From: TWA4 sp034086685
GTDB taxonomy: Bacteria > Bacillota > Clostridia > Lachnospirales > Lachnospiraceae
NCBI GenBank assembly: GCA_034086685.1
Contig: JAXDZY010000042.1
Coordinates: 1-64,000, forward strand
Direction of reading: 5' to 3'
Length of the DNA stretch: 64,000 bases
Both the position numbers and the translations under genes were made by a program. Position 1 is the first letter of the stretch, and each line of letters starts with the position of its first letter. Under the pieces are notes generated by a model. The model saw nothing but the letters and a program-made list of their open reading frames with translations. It was not told where the DNA came from and did no database searches. Shown piece by piece: positions 16,031 through 24,662 of this stretch.

Positions 16031-16831
16031 ATGATTCGTTGTGTGATATTTGATATTGATAATACATTATATGATTACACGAAAGCCAGTAAAGCTGCCA
16101 TGGAGGCGGTTCACGGCTATGCAAAAAAGGAACTTGGCCTGATCCCGGATGAATTTGACCGGCTTGCAGCAGAGGCCTCCCGGAAGATAACCGGCAGATT
16201 ATCGAAAGACAACCCGGGAGGCAGCGCGGTGACGCACAACCGTCTGATTCGCTTTCAAAATCTTCTGGAGACCTGTAATTTACCCCTGTATCCTCATGCA
16301 TTAAATCTGTATAACTGCTACTGGGATACGCTTCTCGACAATATGGAATGCGCGCCGTACTGCCGGGAAGTACTGCAGGAGCTTCAGAAAAGAAAAATCA
16401 GGACAGGAATCGGTACGGACATGACCGCTTACATGCAGTACCGGAAGCTGGAACGGCTGGATCTTCTCCCTCTGATTCAGTTTATCGTCACCAGCGAAGA
16501 AGCCGGAGTGGAAAAACCGGATAGTAAGTTTTTTGAACTATGCATTCAAAAAGCACAATGTGCACCGGAAGAATGTCTTTTCATAGGAGACAATCCCAAA
16601 AAAGACATAGAGGGTGCACAAAAAGCCGGCATGAAAACGCTCCGGTACTGTCCCGGAGAAACTTCAGACAGGGAAGGATTCTACCGCAATCTGATGGAAA
16701 ATATTCATGCGATGGGGAACAAAGCGAATTATGACTGGCTGATGCAGTCAAAGGAACAGCTGGAAAAAGGAAAGCTTTCATTGCATGCATTATCAGAGGA
16801 AGCATGCAGATATCATAATAACGATAAATAA
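16031..16831 (+). CDS. HAD-family phosphatase
   Basis: A 266-aa cytoplasmic hydrolase of the haloacid dehalogenase superfamily, subfamily IA. Motif I is DIDNTLYDYT near the N-terminus (nucleophile and acid aspartates), motif II is around GIGTDMT, motif III lysine is in GVEKPDSKFF, and motif IV is IGDNPKKDIEGA. The helical cap lies between motifs I and II. GGGGAGGGTGAGG precedes the start. It likely removes phosphate from a small metabolite, possibly a sugar phosphate from the operon just upstream, but HAD substrates cannot be read from sequence. A strong terminator follows. Confidence 0.9.
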   Translation: MIRCVIFDIDNTLYDYTKASKAAMEAVHGYAKKELGLIPDEFDRLAAEASRKITGRLSKDNPGGSAVTHNRLIRFQNLLETCNLPLYPHALNLYNCYWDTLLDNMECAPYCREVLQELQKRKIRTGIGTDMTAYMQYRKLERLDLLPLIQFIVTSEEAGVEKPDSKFFELCIQKAQCAPEECLFIGDNPKKDIEGAQKAGMKTLRYCPGETSDREGFYRNLMENIHAMGNKANYDWLMQSKEQLEKGKLSLHALSEEACRYHNNDK

Positions 16832-16837
16832 ACAGTA

Positions 16838-16866
16838 CAAAAAGCACCGGAGACGGTGCTTTTTGT
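16838..16866 (+). terminator. Rho-independent terminator
   Basis: AAAAAGCACCG (16839-16849), loop GAGA, and CGGTGCTTTTT. The stem runs into its own A/T tract, so it can act on both strands. It ends the HAD/sugar operon transcript. Confidence 0.85.
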
Positions 16867-16929
16867 GCAGTTCAGAGTTTCATTTATCGGGAGAGTTTGT
16901 GCCAATTCTACCCATCTTTCTGCAGTTTA

Positions 16930-16959
16930 TTGCTTTTTTTATTTTTCTTATGGTATAAT
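16930..16959 (+). promoter_or_regulatory. Promoter for the reductase/symporter pair
   Basis: TTGCTT (16930-16935), an 18-bp T-rich spacer, and TATAAT (16954-16959). It lies about 175 bp before the start at 17136. The rest of the gap has no gene that I can support. Confidence 0.6.
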
Positions 16960-17135
16960 CAGATTGCATCTTTTTTGCATACTTTGGACAGCGGACGCGC
17001 CTGAGGCTGAAGTTCTCCTGTTCAGAGTATTATTTTTTGCAGATGCCTGTCCGGATGGGGATAGGACAGGATGCTTTCGGACAGGCCGTTTTGTTCATGG
17101 CGGGTCTGTTACTTTCAGTTGAAGGAGAAGATGAT

Positions 17136-17993
17136 ATGAGCAGAGAGAAAATATGGATCGCAGGTGCTGACGGCAGATTGGGAAAGGCCATATATGAGAT
17201 ACTGGACAGGATCAGTGAATATACGGTTCTGACCACTGACCGTGATGTGGATGTGACTGATCTGGAAGAGGTCATGGATTATGCGGCAATCAACCGGCCG
17301 GATTACGTGGTCAACTGTGTTGGTCTGACGGATCCTGCGTACTGTGAGCAGAATATGATCGAGGCTTACAAAATCAATGCCCTTGGCGCAAGAAATCTGA
17401 GTGCGGCTTCCAGAAGAGTAGGTGCTACAATTATCCAGATTTCCACTGATGATGTATTCAGCGGAGAAAATAAGGGACTGTTAACGGAATTCGATACACC
17501 GGATCCCGTTACCGTTTACGGTAAATCCAAGCTTGCAGGGGAGAATTTTGTGCGGGAACTGAATCCCAAACATATTATTATCCGTACGTCCTGGCTGTAC
17601 GGTTTCGGTGAAAGTGATTCCGTAACAAAGATTATCAATCGGGCAAAGACAGGAGAGAAGATCACGGTGCCCATTGACCAGATCAGTTCGCCCACCAGTG
17701 CACGGGAACTGTCGCGTTTTGTGAGAAAACTGCTGAAGTCCCAGGAGTTCGGTATTTTCCATGCTTCCTGCGAAGGGGAATGCAGCAGGATCGATTTTGT
17801 GAAAATGATTCTGAAGCTGGCAGGTATTGACGCTCAGGTGGAAGGAGTTGTTCAGAATGCAGGCTCGTCGCCGGTGCTTCGCCCCTGCTATACACGTCTG
17901 GAAAATCTTATGATGAAGATGACAGGCATCTACAATATGGCTGACTGGGAAACTGCTTTACGAGAATATATGGAGGACAGAAAGAAATCATGA
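17136..17993 (+). CDS. RmlD-like NAD(P)-dependent sugar-nucleotide reductase
   Basis: A 285-aa extended short-chain dehydrogenase of the RmlD (dTDP-4-dehydrorhamnose reductase) family. The nucleotide-binding loop is GADGRLGKA. The NVVG-type segment is VNCVGLTDPAYCEQN, and the STDDVFSG and YGKSKLAGE (Tyr-x3-Lys) motifs give the catalytic site. The start at 17136 follows GAAGGAG. No rhamnose pathway neighbours (rmlA, B, C) are present, so it may reduce another substrate. Its stop overlaps the symporter start by 4 bases, so the two are co-translated. Confidence 0.85.
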   Translation: MSREKIWIAGADGRLGKAIYEILDRISEYTVLTTDRDVDVTDLEEVMDYAAINRPDYVVNCVGLTDPAYCEQNMIEAYKINALGARNLSAASRRVGATIIQISTDDVFSGENKGLLTEFDTPDPVTVYGKSKLAGENFVRELNPKHIIIRTSWLYGFGESDSVTKIINRAKTGEKITVPIDQISSPTSARELSRFVRKLLKSQEFGIFHASCEGECSRIDFVKMILKLAGIDAQVEGVVQNAGSSPVLRPCYTRLENLMMKMTGIYNMADWETALREYMEDRKKS

Positions 17994-19273
17994 GTGATAT
18001 TAGGGAAAAGAAAAAAATAGGCCTTACGGGGAAGATTTTTATTGGTCTGATCCTGGGTGCAGTTACAGGTGTGATTTTTCATTATCTGATTCCTGCAGGC
18101 TATGTCAGGGACACAATTTTTGTCGAAGGTATTTTTTATGTAATCGGTCAGGGCTTTCTGCGTCTCATGCAGATGCTGGTGGTTCCGCTGGTATTCTGTT
18201 CGCTGATCTGCGGCAGTTCTGCCATTGGCGATACGGCCACCCTCGGTAAGGTAGGTGTAAAAACACTGATTTTCTATCTGGCAACCACAGCCATTGCCAT
18301 CACTCTGGCCATTGGAGTGGGCAATGTGATCAATCCCGGCATGGGACTGGATGTCAGCAATATCGAAGCCAGTGATGTAACTATTGCGGAAAGTACCAGC
18401 TTTGCGGATACTCTGCTGAATATTATTCCCAAGAATCCCATTGGTGCTCTGGCAAACGGCGACATGCTTCCGATTATTCTCTTTGCCATCATTGTCGGTA
18501 TTATACTTGCAAAGCTGGGAAGCAGGGTGGAAACAGTTTCCAACTTTTTTGCTCAGTTCAATGACATCATGATGGAAATGACCAATATGGTTATGTATGT
18601 GGCTCCTGTGGGCGTATTCTGTCTGATTGCAAGAACTTTTGCAGGTATTGGCTTCAGCGCATTTATTCCGCTGCTGAAATATATGCTCAGCGTACTTCTG
18701 GCACTGCTGCTGCACTGCTTCGGTACTTATATGCTGATGCTGAAAGGATTTACCGGTCTGAGTCCTGTCCGGTTTATTAAGAAATTCTTCCCGGTTATGG
18801 CATTCGCATTTTCAACTGCCACATCCAATGCAACGATTCCTCTGTCTGTGGATACACTGGAACATAAGATGGGTGTGTCCCGGAAGATTTCATCATTTAC
18901 CATTCCTCTGGGTGCAACCATCAATATGGATGGTACTGCCATCATGCAGGGTGTTGCCGTGGTATTTGCTTCTCAGGCCTATGGTATTGATCTGGGAATC
19001 AGCGGTTATCTGACCGTTATTGCCACTGCGACTCTGGCTTCCATCGGTACAGCCGGTGTACCCGGTGTAGGTCTGATCACTCTGTCCATGGTATTTGCTT
19101 CCGTAGGTCTGCCGGTGGAAGCAATCGCCCTGATCATGGGTATCGACCGTATCCTGGATATGACCAGAACTGCTGTCAATATCACAGGTGATGCCGTATG
19201 TACCACGATTGTTGCGAAACAGAACGGTGCATTAAATAAGGACGTATTTTATAAAGAAAAGGCTGCGGAATAA
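17990..19273 (+). CDS. Dicarboxylate/amino acid:cation symporter (DAACS)
   Basis: A polytopic membrane carrier of 427 aa in the GltP/GltT family. It takes up glutamate, aspartate or C4-dicarboxylates with Na+ or H+. Family signatures are clear: a serine-containing STATSNATIPLS re-entrant loop, NMDGTAIMQGVAVVF, GTAGVPGVGLI and DRILDMTRTAVNITGDA. About eight helices and two hairpins are present, the usual size. The start overlaps the upstream reductase (ATGA). The exact substrate cannot be given. Confidence 0.93.
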   Translation: MSDIREKKKIGLTGKIFIGLILGAVTGVIFHYLIPAGYVRDTIFVEGIFYVIGQGFLRLMQMLVVPLVFCSLICGSSAIGDTATLGKVGVKTLIFYLATTAIAITLAIGVGNVINPGMGLDVSNIEASDVTIAESTSFADTLLNIIPKNPIGALANGDMLPIILFAIIVGIILAKLGSRVETVSNFFAQFNDIMMEMTNMVMYVAPVGVFCLIARTFAGIGFSAFIPLLKYMLSVLLALLLHCFGTYMLMLKGFTGLSPVRFIKKFFPVMAFAFSTATSNATIPLSVDTLEHKMGVSRKISSFTIPLGATINMDGTAIMQGVAVVFASQAYGIDLGISGYLTVIATATLASIGTAGVPGVGLITLSMVFASVGLPVEAIALIMGIDRILDMTRTAVNITGDAVCTTIVAKQNGALNKDVFYKEKAAE

Positions 19274-19404
19274 AAATTTTTGTTTCAGGTCATAATATCC
19301 CAATTATTTATCAAATTAACGCAAGATTTTCGCTGTATTTCTGCAGTATACTGGAGATATCAGGATACAGTTTCTGACAGATTTTCATGCAGGAGGAATT
19401 TGCG

Positions 19405-21477
19405 ATGGCAGCAGGATGCAGGATTACGAAATACACATACGGTACACCGTTTTTTACGGATGCGGTGGTGGAAAAGATTCCGTCAGGTGAGGGTGCACCG
19501 GCATATATTGAAAGAGCGGAGGATGGTTTCAGATATGTGATGGAGCCTGCCGATGTGGTGTATGGACTGGGAGAGAATGTGCGCGGTATCAATAAGAGAG
19601 GCTGGCGCTATATCAGCAACAACTCGGATGATCCCGCTCACAGAGAGGATAAGACATCTCTGTACGGTTCCCACAATTTTATGATTGTAGACGGAAAAGA
19701 CCGTTTCGGATTGTTTATTGATTATCCGGGGAAGCTGACGTTTGATGTGGGATATACGGAACATAACACCATTTCCATTGTGCCGGAGGATCTGAATCTG
19801 GATCTGTATATTCTGGAAGGGGAGAGTCTGAAAGATATTGTGAAGGGGTTCCGCCGGATGATCGGGCGCAGCTATATTGCTCCCAAATGGGCATTTGGCT
19901 ACGGACAGAGCCGCTGGAGCTACATGACAGAGGATGAGATCCGCGAAGTAGTCAGAAAGCACAGGGAAAATCATATTCCGCTGGACAGCATTTACATGGA
20001 TATCGATTACATGGTGCATTATAAGGATTTTACGGTAAATGAGGAGACATTTCCTGATTTCCCGGCATTTGTGGAAGAAATGAAGCAGCAGAATATCCAT
20101 CTGGTTCCCATTATCGATGCGGGGGTAAAGATGGAAGAGGGATATGATGTCTATGAGGAAGGTCTGGAAAAAGGCTATTTCTGCAAAGAAGAGGACGGCA
20201 GCGAATTCACGGCAGCTGTATGGCCGGGTCTGGTTCATTTTCCCGACATGCTGAATCCTGATGCAAGAAAATGGTTCGGACATAAATATAAAGTGCTGCT
20301 GGATCAGGGAATTGACGGCTTCTGGAACGACATGAATGAGCCTGCTATTTTCTATTCAAAGAAGCGCCTGGCTGAGGCCATAGATCAGGTTGAAAATTTC
20401 AGAGGCAAAAACATGGATATGGAAATGTACATGGAGTTCTGTGCTCTGACAGGAAATCTTTCCAATAACGAGGAGGATTACCGGAGTTTTTACCATAATG
20501 TGGATGGAAAAGGCACCATGGTGCGTCACGATAAAGTGCATAATCTTTTCGGATACAATATGACAAGAGCAGCAGGCGAAGCTTTTGAGGAGCTGGAGCC
20601 TGACAAACGTATCCTTATGTTTTCACGTTCCTCCTACACAGGCATGCACCGCTACGGCGGCATCTGGCAGGGCGACAATCTGTCATGGTGGTCTCATATT
20701 AAACTGAATATGGTCATGAGCGTAAATCTGAATATGATGGGTCTGGTGTACACAGGAGCAGATCTGGGCGGCTTCGGCGCCAATACCACTGAAGATCTGC
20801 TGCTGCGCTGGCTGGAATTCGGTATCTTTACACCTCTTATGCGCAATCATTCTGCTCTGGGAACCAGAAGACAGGAGGTTTATCAGTTTGAAGGAAGCAT
20901 GGAAGCCATGAAAAATATCATTGGTCTGCGTTACGGTCTCCTGCCTTATCTGTACAGCGAATATATGAAGGCTGTTCTCAGAGATGATCTGTACTTCCGT
21001 CCGCTGGCATTTGATTATGAAGAAGATGATTTTGCCGCAAAAGTGGAGGATCAGCTTCTGCTGGGCGACAGCATTATGCTTGTTCCTGTTTATGAGCAGA
21101 ATGCGCAGGGACGTTATGTTTATCTGCCTGAGACCATGAAACTGGTGAAATTCAGAAGCCTCACAGAGCGTACGGAGGAAATTCTTCCTGCAGGACATCA
21201 TTATATTTCCATTGCTCTGGATGAAACGGCAGTATTTATCCGTCCCAATCACATCATTCCTCTGTCCAGGGGAGGAGAAAGCGTGGCAGACGTGGATTTT
21301 GCGGATCTGGAGCTGCTGGGCTATGTGACAGAAGAGGCTTCCTATGAATGGTATGATGATGACGGTTACAGCAAAGATTACGAAAATCCCGCCAACTACA
21401 CTACATTTACCGTTAAAGCGGATGGCAGTGTGCAGGTGCAGGGAGAGAAGAAACTGAAGGTTTCCGTCAGTCTGTAG
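19405..21477 (+). CDS. Glycoside hydrolase family 31 (alpha-glucosidase type)
   Basis: A 690-aa cytoplasmic glycosidase, with no signal peptide. The catalytic domain has the GH31 nucleophile Asp309 in FWNDMNEP and the acid/base Asp424 in WQGDNLSWW. It also has GYGQSRWSY, an early GH31 hallmark. N-terminal beta-sandwich and C-terminal beta domains are in the usual order. It likely hydrolyses alpha-glucosides or isomalto-type oligosaccharides; alpha-xylosidase activity is possible. The start at 19405 follows CAGGAGG. A 10-bp palindrome CAGTATACTG (19344-19353) in the leader could be an operator. It has no PTS or sugar ABC neighbour. Confidence 0.93.
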   Translation: MAAGCRITKYTYGTPFFTDAVVEKIPSGEGAPAYIERAEDGFRYVMEPADVVYGLGENVRGINKRGWRYISNNSDDPAHREDKTSLYGSHNFMIVDGKDRFGLFIDYPGKLTFDVGYTEHNTISIVPEDLNLDLYILEGESLKDIVKGFRRMIGRSYIAPKWAFGYGQSRWSYMTEDEIREVVRKHRENHIPLDSIYMDIDYMVHYKDFTVNEETFPDFPAFVEEMKQQNIHLVPIIDAGVKMEEGYDVYEEGLEKGYFCKEEDGSEFTAAVWPGLVHFPDMLNPDARKWFGHKYKVLLDQGIDGFWNDMNEPAIFYSKKRLAEAIDQVENFRGKNMDMEMYMEFCALTGNLSNNEEDYRSFYHNVDGKGTMVRHDKVHNLFGYNMTRAAGEAFEELEPDKRILMFSRSSYTGMHRYGGIWQGDNLSWWSHIKLNMVMSVNLNMMGLVYTGADLGGFGANTTEDLLLRWLEFGIFTPLMRNHSALGTRRQEVYQFEGSMEAMKNIIGLRYGLLPYLYSEYMKAVLRDDLYFRPLAFDYEEDDFAAKVEDQLLLGDSIMLVPVYEQNAQGRYVYLPETMKLVKFRSLTERTEEILPAGHHYISIALDETAVFIRPNHIIPLSRGGESVADVDFADLELLGYVTEEASYEWYDDDGYSKDYENPANYTTFTVKADGSVQVQGEKKLKVSVSL

Positions 21478-21503
21478 TGAGATAATTATATACTGTTTCC
21501 AGT

Positions 21504-21545
21504 CTCCGCCGTTATGTGCTGCTGCAGTACGGCGGAGATTTTTTT
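21504..21545 (+). terminator. Terminator after GH31
   Basis: CTCCGCCGT (21504-21512) pairs with ACGGCGGAG (21529-21537), followed by seven T. It is directional for the plus strand; no T-run appears on the minus side for truA. Confidence 0.9.
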
Positions 21546-21556
21546 GCGGGTGATTC

Positions 21557-22309
21557 CTAATAATCCACTTCCATCAGGCACAGCCCCTGGGCGGGTGCCG
21601 TGGGTCCTGCCAGGCGTCTGTCCTTTGCTTCCATGATTTCGATCACCTGCTCCGGTTCCATGGCTCCCCTGCCCACTTCCAGCAGAGTGCCCACCAGCAC
21701 ACGAACCATGTTGTACAGAAATCCGGTGCCGTGGAAGGTGAAATAGATGTAGCCCCGTTTACTGGTAATCTCGATCTTATCCACGATGCGGACTGTGGAT
21801 TTTTTCATGCGGGGATTGGTACAGAAGCTGGCATAATCGTGCTGCCCCTGCAGGTAACCGGCGGCTTTTCGCATCCGTTCCACATCCGGCATAAAATCCA
21901 GCCTTGTGATATATCTCCGGTCAAATATGGTTTTCACCGGCCCTGCAAAGCAGGTATAGCGGTATGTTTTTCCCACCGCATTGTAGCGGGCATGAAAACG
22001 GGGCGAGGCCTCCCGCACCTCATTGACCGCAATATCATCCGGCAGATAGCGGTTCATATAATCCCGGATTTCCTCCGGTGTCATATTCACATCCAGAACA
22101 ATATTGGCAACCATGCCACGGGCATGAACTCCGGCATCGGTTCTGCCGGCACCGATCAGTTTGATGTCTTCCATCTTTATTTTTTCATCGCACATGCGGA
22201 AAATGACTGTTTCCAGCTTTCCCTGAATCGTATCCCTGTCCGGCTGGTGTTCCCAGCCGTAATAGCGGGTTCCGTCATAGCTGATGATCATTTTGTAGTT
22301 TTTCTCCAT
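21557..22309 (-). CDS. truA: tRNA pseudouridine synthase A
   Basis: A 250-aa enzyme that makes pseudouridine at positions 38-40 of the tRNA anticodon arm. The catalytic aspartate is Asp58 in GAGRTDAGVHARGM. Typical flanking motifs are YDGTRYYGWEHQP at the start, RYNAVGKTYRY in the middle and FLYNMVRVLVGTLLEVGRG near the end. The start at 22309 follows CAGGAGA; the earlier in-frame ATG has none. It is a housekeeping gene standing alone on minus, convergent with GH31. Confidence 0.96.
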   Translation of the reverse strand: MEKNYKMIISYDGTRYYGWEHQPDRDTIQGKLETVIFRMCDEKIKMEDIKLIGAGRTDAGVHARGMVANIVLDVNMTPEEIRDYMNRYLPDDIAVNEVREASPRFHARYNAVGKTYRYTCFAGPVKTIFDRRYITRLDFMPDVERMRKAAGYLQGQHDYASFCTNPRMKKSTVRIVDKIEITSKRGYIYFTFHGTGFLYNMVRVLVGTLLEVGRGAMEPEQVIEIMEAKDRRLAGPTAPAQGLCLMEVDY

Positions 22310-22459
22310 TGCAGAATCTCCTGTGAACTGTTGCATTTTATTGAAAACTGTTGCAGCAGTTTTATCGTATCATGTTCCGGGGAGGAATGCCAGCGGAAAA
22401 AGAAGAAAACAGCAGCCTGAATATGAGGTTTTTTTCCTGATATGTGTTAAAATGGAAGC

Positions 22460-22477
22460 AAAGGAACTGGGATAAGC
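22460..22477. repeat. Direct repeat, left copy (flanks ATPase cassette)
   Basis: AAAGGAACTGGGATAAGC is repeated exactly at 23841-23858. Both copies are followed by a similar AGA..GGATAAA stretch. The pair encloses the DUF4143 ATPase gene with its own promoter. Confidence 0.85.
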
Positions 22478-22508
22478 CAGACCTGGATAAAGTAGATAGC
22501 CGCCAGGA

Positions 22509-22582
22509 CCGGTTTCAAAAATAAAAAAAAGTTACGATTTTGAAACCGGAATCTTGCATATACTATTTGCAGACAGTATAAT
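22509..22582 (+). promoter_or_regulatory. ATPase promoter with upstream operator-like repeat
   Basis: CCGGTTTCAAAA (22509-22520) and TTTTGAAACCGG (22538-22549) are perfect 12-bp inverted repeats. Just downstream are TTGCAT (22554-22559), a 17-bp spacer and TATAAT (22577-22582), a strong sigma-A promoter. A smaller related palindrome TTTCAA..TTGAAA lies at 22617-22631. The layout suggests tight repression of the ATPase gene. Confidence 0.7.
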
Positions 22583-22643
22583 AGGTGCAGAAGAGCAGTT
22601 TCAGAAAACGGAAAAATTTCAATTTTTGAAAGCGGGTGGCTAT

Positions 22644-23840
22644 ATGAAAACAATTACGAGAACAAAATATCTCGATCGGATCATTGAACTGAACGGCACT
22701 CCCGACATCAAGATTATTACAGGCATTCGTCGTTCCGGTAAATCAAAATTGATGCAGGCATATATCGAGTATCTGAAAAGTTATTTTGAAAATATCAACA
22801 TCATCTTCATTGACTTCATGGATCTGGCGTATGAAGAAATTAAGGAATACCATGCATTACACGCTTATGCAGAAGAGCATTATCAAGCCGGGAAAACCAA
22901 CTATCTTTTTGTGGATGAGGTTCAGATGTGTCCCGGGTTTGAGCTGGCAATCAACAGCCTTTACTCGAAGGGCAAATATGACATCTATGTGACCGGCTCC
23001 AATGCTTTTTTACTGAGTGCAGATCTGGCAACCCTTTTTACCGGACGATACATCGAGATTCATGTATTTCCGTTTAGTTTCCAGGAGTATTGTCAGTATT
23101 ATGATGATGTCAGCGATAAAGATAAACTCTTTGATGAATACTCTGTAAAAGGCGGTTTGTCCGGCTCTTATGCTTACAGAACGGAGAGAGACCGAATCAA
23201 TTATATCAAAGAGGTTTATGAAACCATTGTGACAAGAGATCTTGTACAGAAATATTCTCTGCCTGATACTCTTGTTTTGCAGCGTCTGAGTGAGTTTCTT
23301 ATGGATAATATCAGCAACCTGACCTCTCCCAATAAGGTCAGTAAACTGCTGACAGCGAACGACACCCCAACAAACCATGTAACGATTGGCAGATACATTA
23401 AATATCTGTGTAATGCGTTCGTGTTTTACGATGTTAAGCGTTATGATATTCGAGGGAAAAAATATCTGGAGAACTCTGAAAAGTTTTACCTCTGCGACAG
23501 TGGCATTGGTTATGCAATCCTCGGAAGCAGAAATATGGATTACGGCAGGGTTTATGAAAATATGGTTTGTATCGAGTTGCTCCGCCGTGGATATGATGTT
23601 TATGTGGGAAAGCTGTATCAGAAGGAAATTGACTTTGTCGCACAAAGGGGCAGCGAGAAAATCTATATTCAGGTGAGTGACAACATTTCCGGGCAGGAGA
23701 CTTTTGAACGGGAAGTATTTCCACTGCTTCAGATTCGGGATGCTTATCCGAAGATGGTCATCGCCCGAACCCGGCATCCGAAGTATAGCTATGAAGGAAT
23801 TGAAATTCACGATATATCAGATTGGCTGTTGCTGGAATAA
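22644..23840 (+). CDS. AAA ATPase with DUF4143 domain
   Basis: A 398-aa protein of the bacterial/archaeal AAA_14 plus DUF4143 family. Walker A is GIRRSGKS (residues 27-34) and Walker B is NYLFVDEVQM. A sensor-like YVTGSNAFLLS follows, then a winged-helix region (NLTSPNKVSKLLTAND) and the C-terminal DUF4143 domain, which has a PD-(D/E)XK-like EIDFVAQRG..IYIQVS core. These genes are common in many copies in gut Clostridia and their role is not settled; defence or DNA-related roles have been suggested. The start at 22644 follows GGGTGG. It lies between 18-bp direct repeats with its own promoter. Confidence 0.9.
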   Translation: MKTITRTKYLDRIIELNGTPDIKIITGIRRSGKSKLMQAYIEYLKSYFENINIIFIDFMDLAYEEIKEYHALHAYAEEHYQAGKTNYLFVDEVQMCPGFELAINSLYSKGKYDIYVTGSNAFLLSADLATLFTGRYIEIHVFPFSFQEYCQYYDDVSDKDKLFDEYSVKGGLSGSYAYRTERDRINYIKEVYETIVTRDLVQKYSLPDTLVLQRLSEFLMDNISNLTSPNKVSKLLTANDTPTNHVTIGRYIKYLCNAFVFYDVKRYDIRGKKYLENSEKFYLCDSGIGYAILGSRNMDYGRVYENMVCIELLRRGYDVYVGKLYQKEIDFVAQRGSEKIYIQVSDNISGQETFEREVFPLLQIRDAYPKMVIARTRHPKYSYEGIEIHDISDWLLLE

Positions 23841-23858
23841 AAGGAACTGGGATAAGCA
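23841..23858. repeat. Direct repeat, right copy
   Basis: Exact second copy of the 18-bp sequence at 22460-22477. It begins right after the ATPase stop codon and is followed, 27 bp on, by the Crp/Fnr start. Confidence 0.85.
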
Positions 23859-23885
23859 GATGGGGATAAAACAGGCGGTGAATGG

Positions 23886-24638
23886 ATGAAAAAATACAAA
23901 AACCTGAAAGATATGGAGATTTTCCACGGAGTCAGGCCGGAGACGATGGACGAAATGCAGAGTCTTGGCAGGGTCGTGACCATGAAAAAAGGGACGGTAT
24001 GCTATCGCGCTTCTGATAAACAGGACAACATTTTTATCCTGATGGACGGGCAGGCGATTATTTATACTCTGACCCGCTGCGGAAACCGGAAGATCATTTT
24101 CGTACACGGCGGCGGAGAGCTGCTCAATGAAAGCATTATTACGGTGGACCGGACAACGGTATTCTGCGATCTGATTCGGGACAGTAAGGTGTTTGTTATC
24201 CGGAATCAACAGTTCTGCCGGCTGATGGAGCAGGATTTTACGCTGGTCAGAGCGGTCATGCGCATACAGGAACGCAAGCTCTGGCGTACCAGCCATCAGT
24301 TGAAAAATACTCCCGGAAGCATCTATCTGGAGCGGAAACTGGCGGCAAAATTGTGGAAACTTGCAAGAGATTTCGGTGTTCCGGTGGATAACACAAAGGT
24401 TCGCATTGATGTAAGTCTGAGTATTACATTCCTGGCCGATTTTCTGGGAGCACCCAGAGAGACAACTTCCAGAATATGCAGGAATCTGGCGGAAAAAGGG
24501 TTGATCGAGATGGACAAAAAGACGATCATTGTGGATAACATGGACTGTCTGGCCCGGTTTTACAAAAACCACTGCAAAGAGGAATGCTTCTGCGGGAAAG
24601 GGAAGGACACATTCACAGAGCATAAAAGAGAAAAGTAA
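23886..24638 (+). CDS. Crp/Fnr-family transcriptional regulator
   Basis: A 250-aa regulator. The N-terminal cyclic-nucleotide-binding-type beta-roll (about residues 15-125) is followed by a dimer helix and a C-terminal winged HTH (SITFLADFLGAPRETTSRICRNLAEKGLI). The end carries an unusual cysteine cluster, NHCKEECFCGKG (C-x3-C-x-C), which could bind metal or sense redox; this is inference. No Fnr-type N-terminal cysteine set is present. A GTGA-N6-TCAC palindrome, the classic Crp-type geometry, lies two genes downstream before asrABC, suggesting this regulator controls sulfite reduction. Confidence 0.9.
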   Translation: MKKYKNLKDMEIFHGVRPETMDEMQSLGRVVTMKKGTVCYRASDKQDNIFILMDGQAIIYTLTRCGNRKIIFVHGGGELLNESIITVDRTTVFCDLIRDSKVFVIRNQQFCRLMEQDFTLVRAVMRIQERKLWRTSHQLKNTPGSIYLERKLAAKLWKLARDFGVPVDNTKVRIDVSLSITFLADFLGAPRETTSRICRNLAEKGLIEMDKKTIIVDNMDCLARFYKNHCKEECFCGKGKDTFTEHKREK

Positions 24639-24662
24639 CTGAAAGAAAGGCTGGTGACGGAT

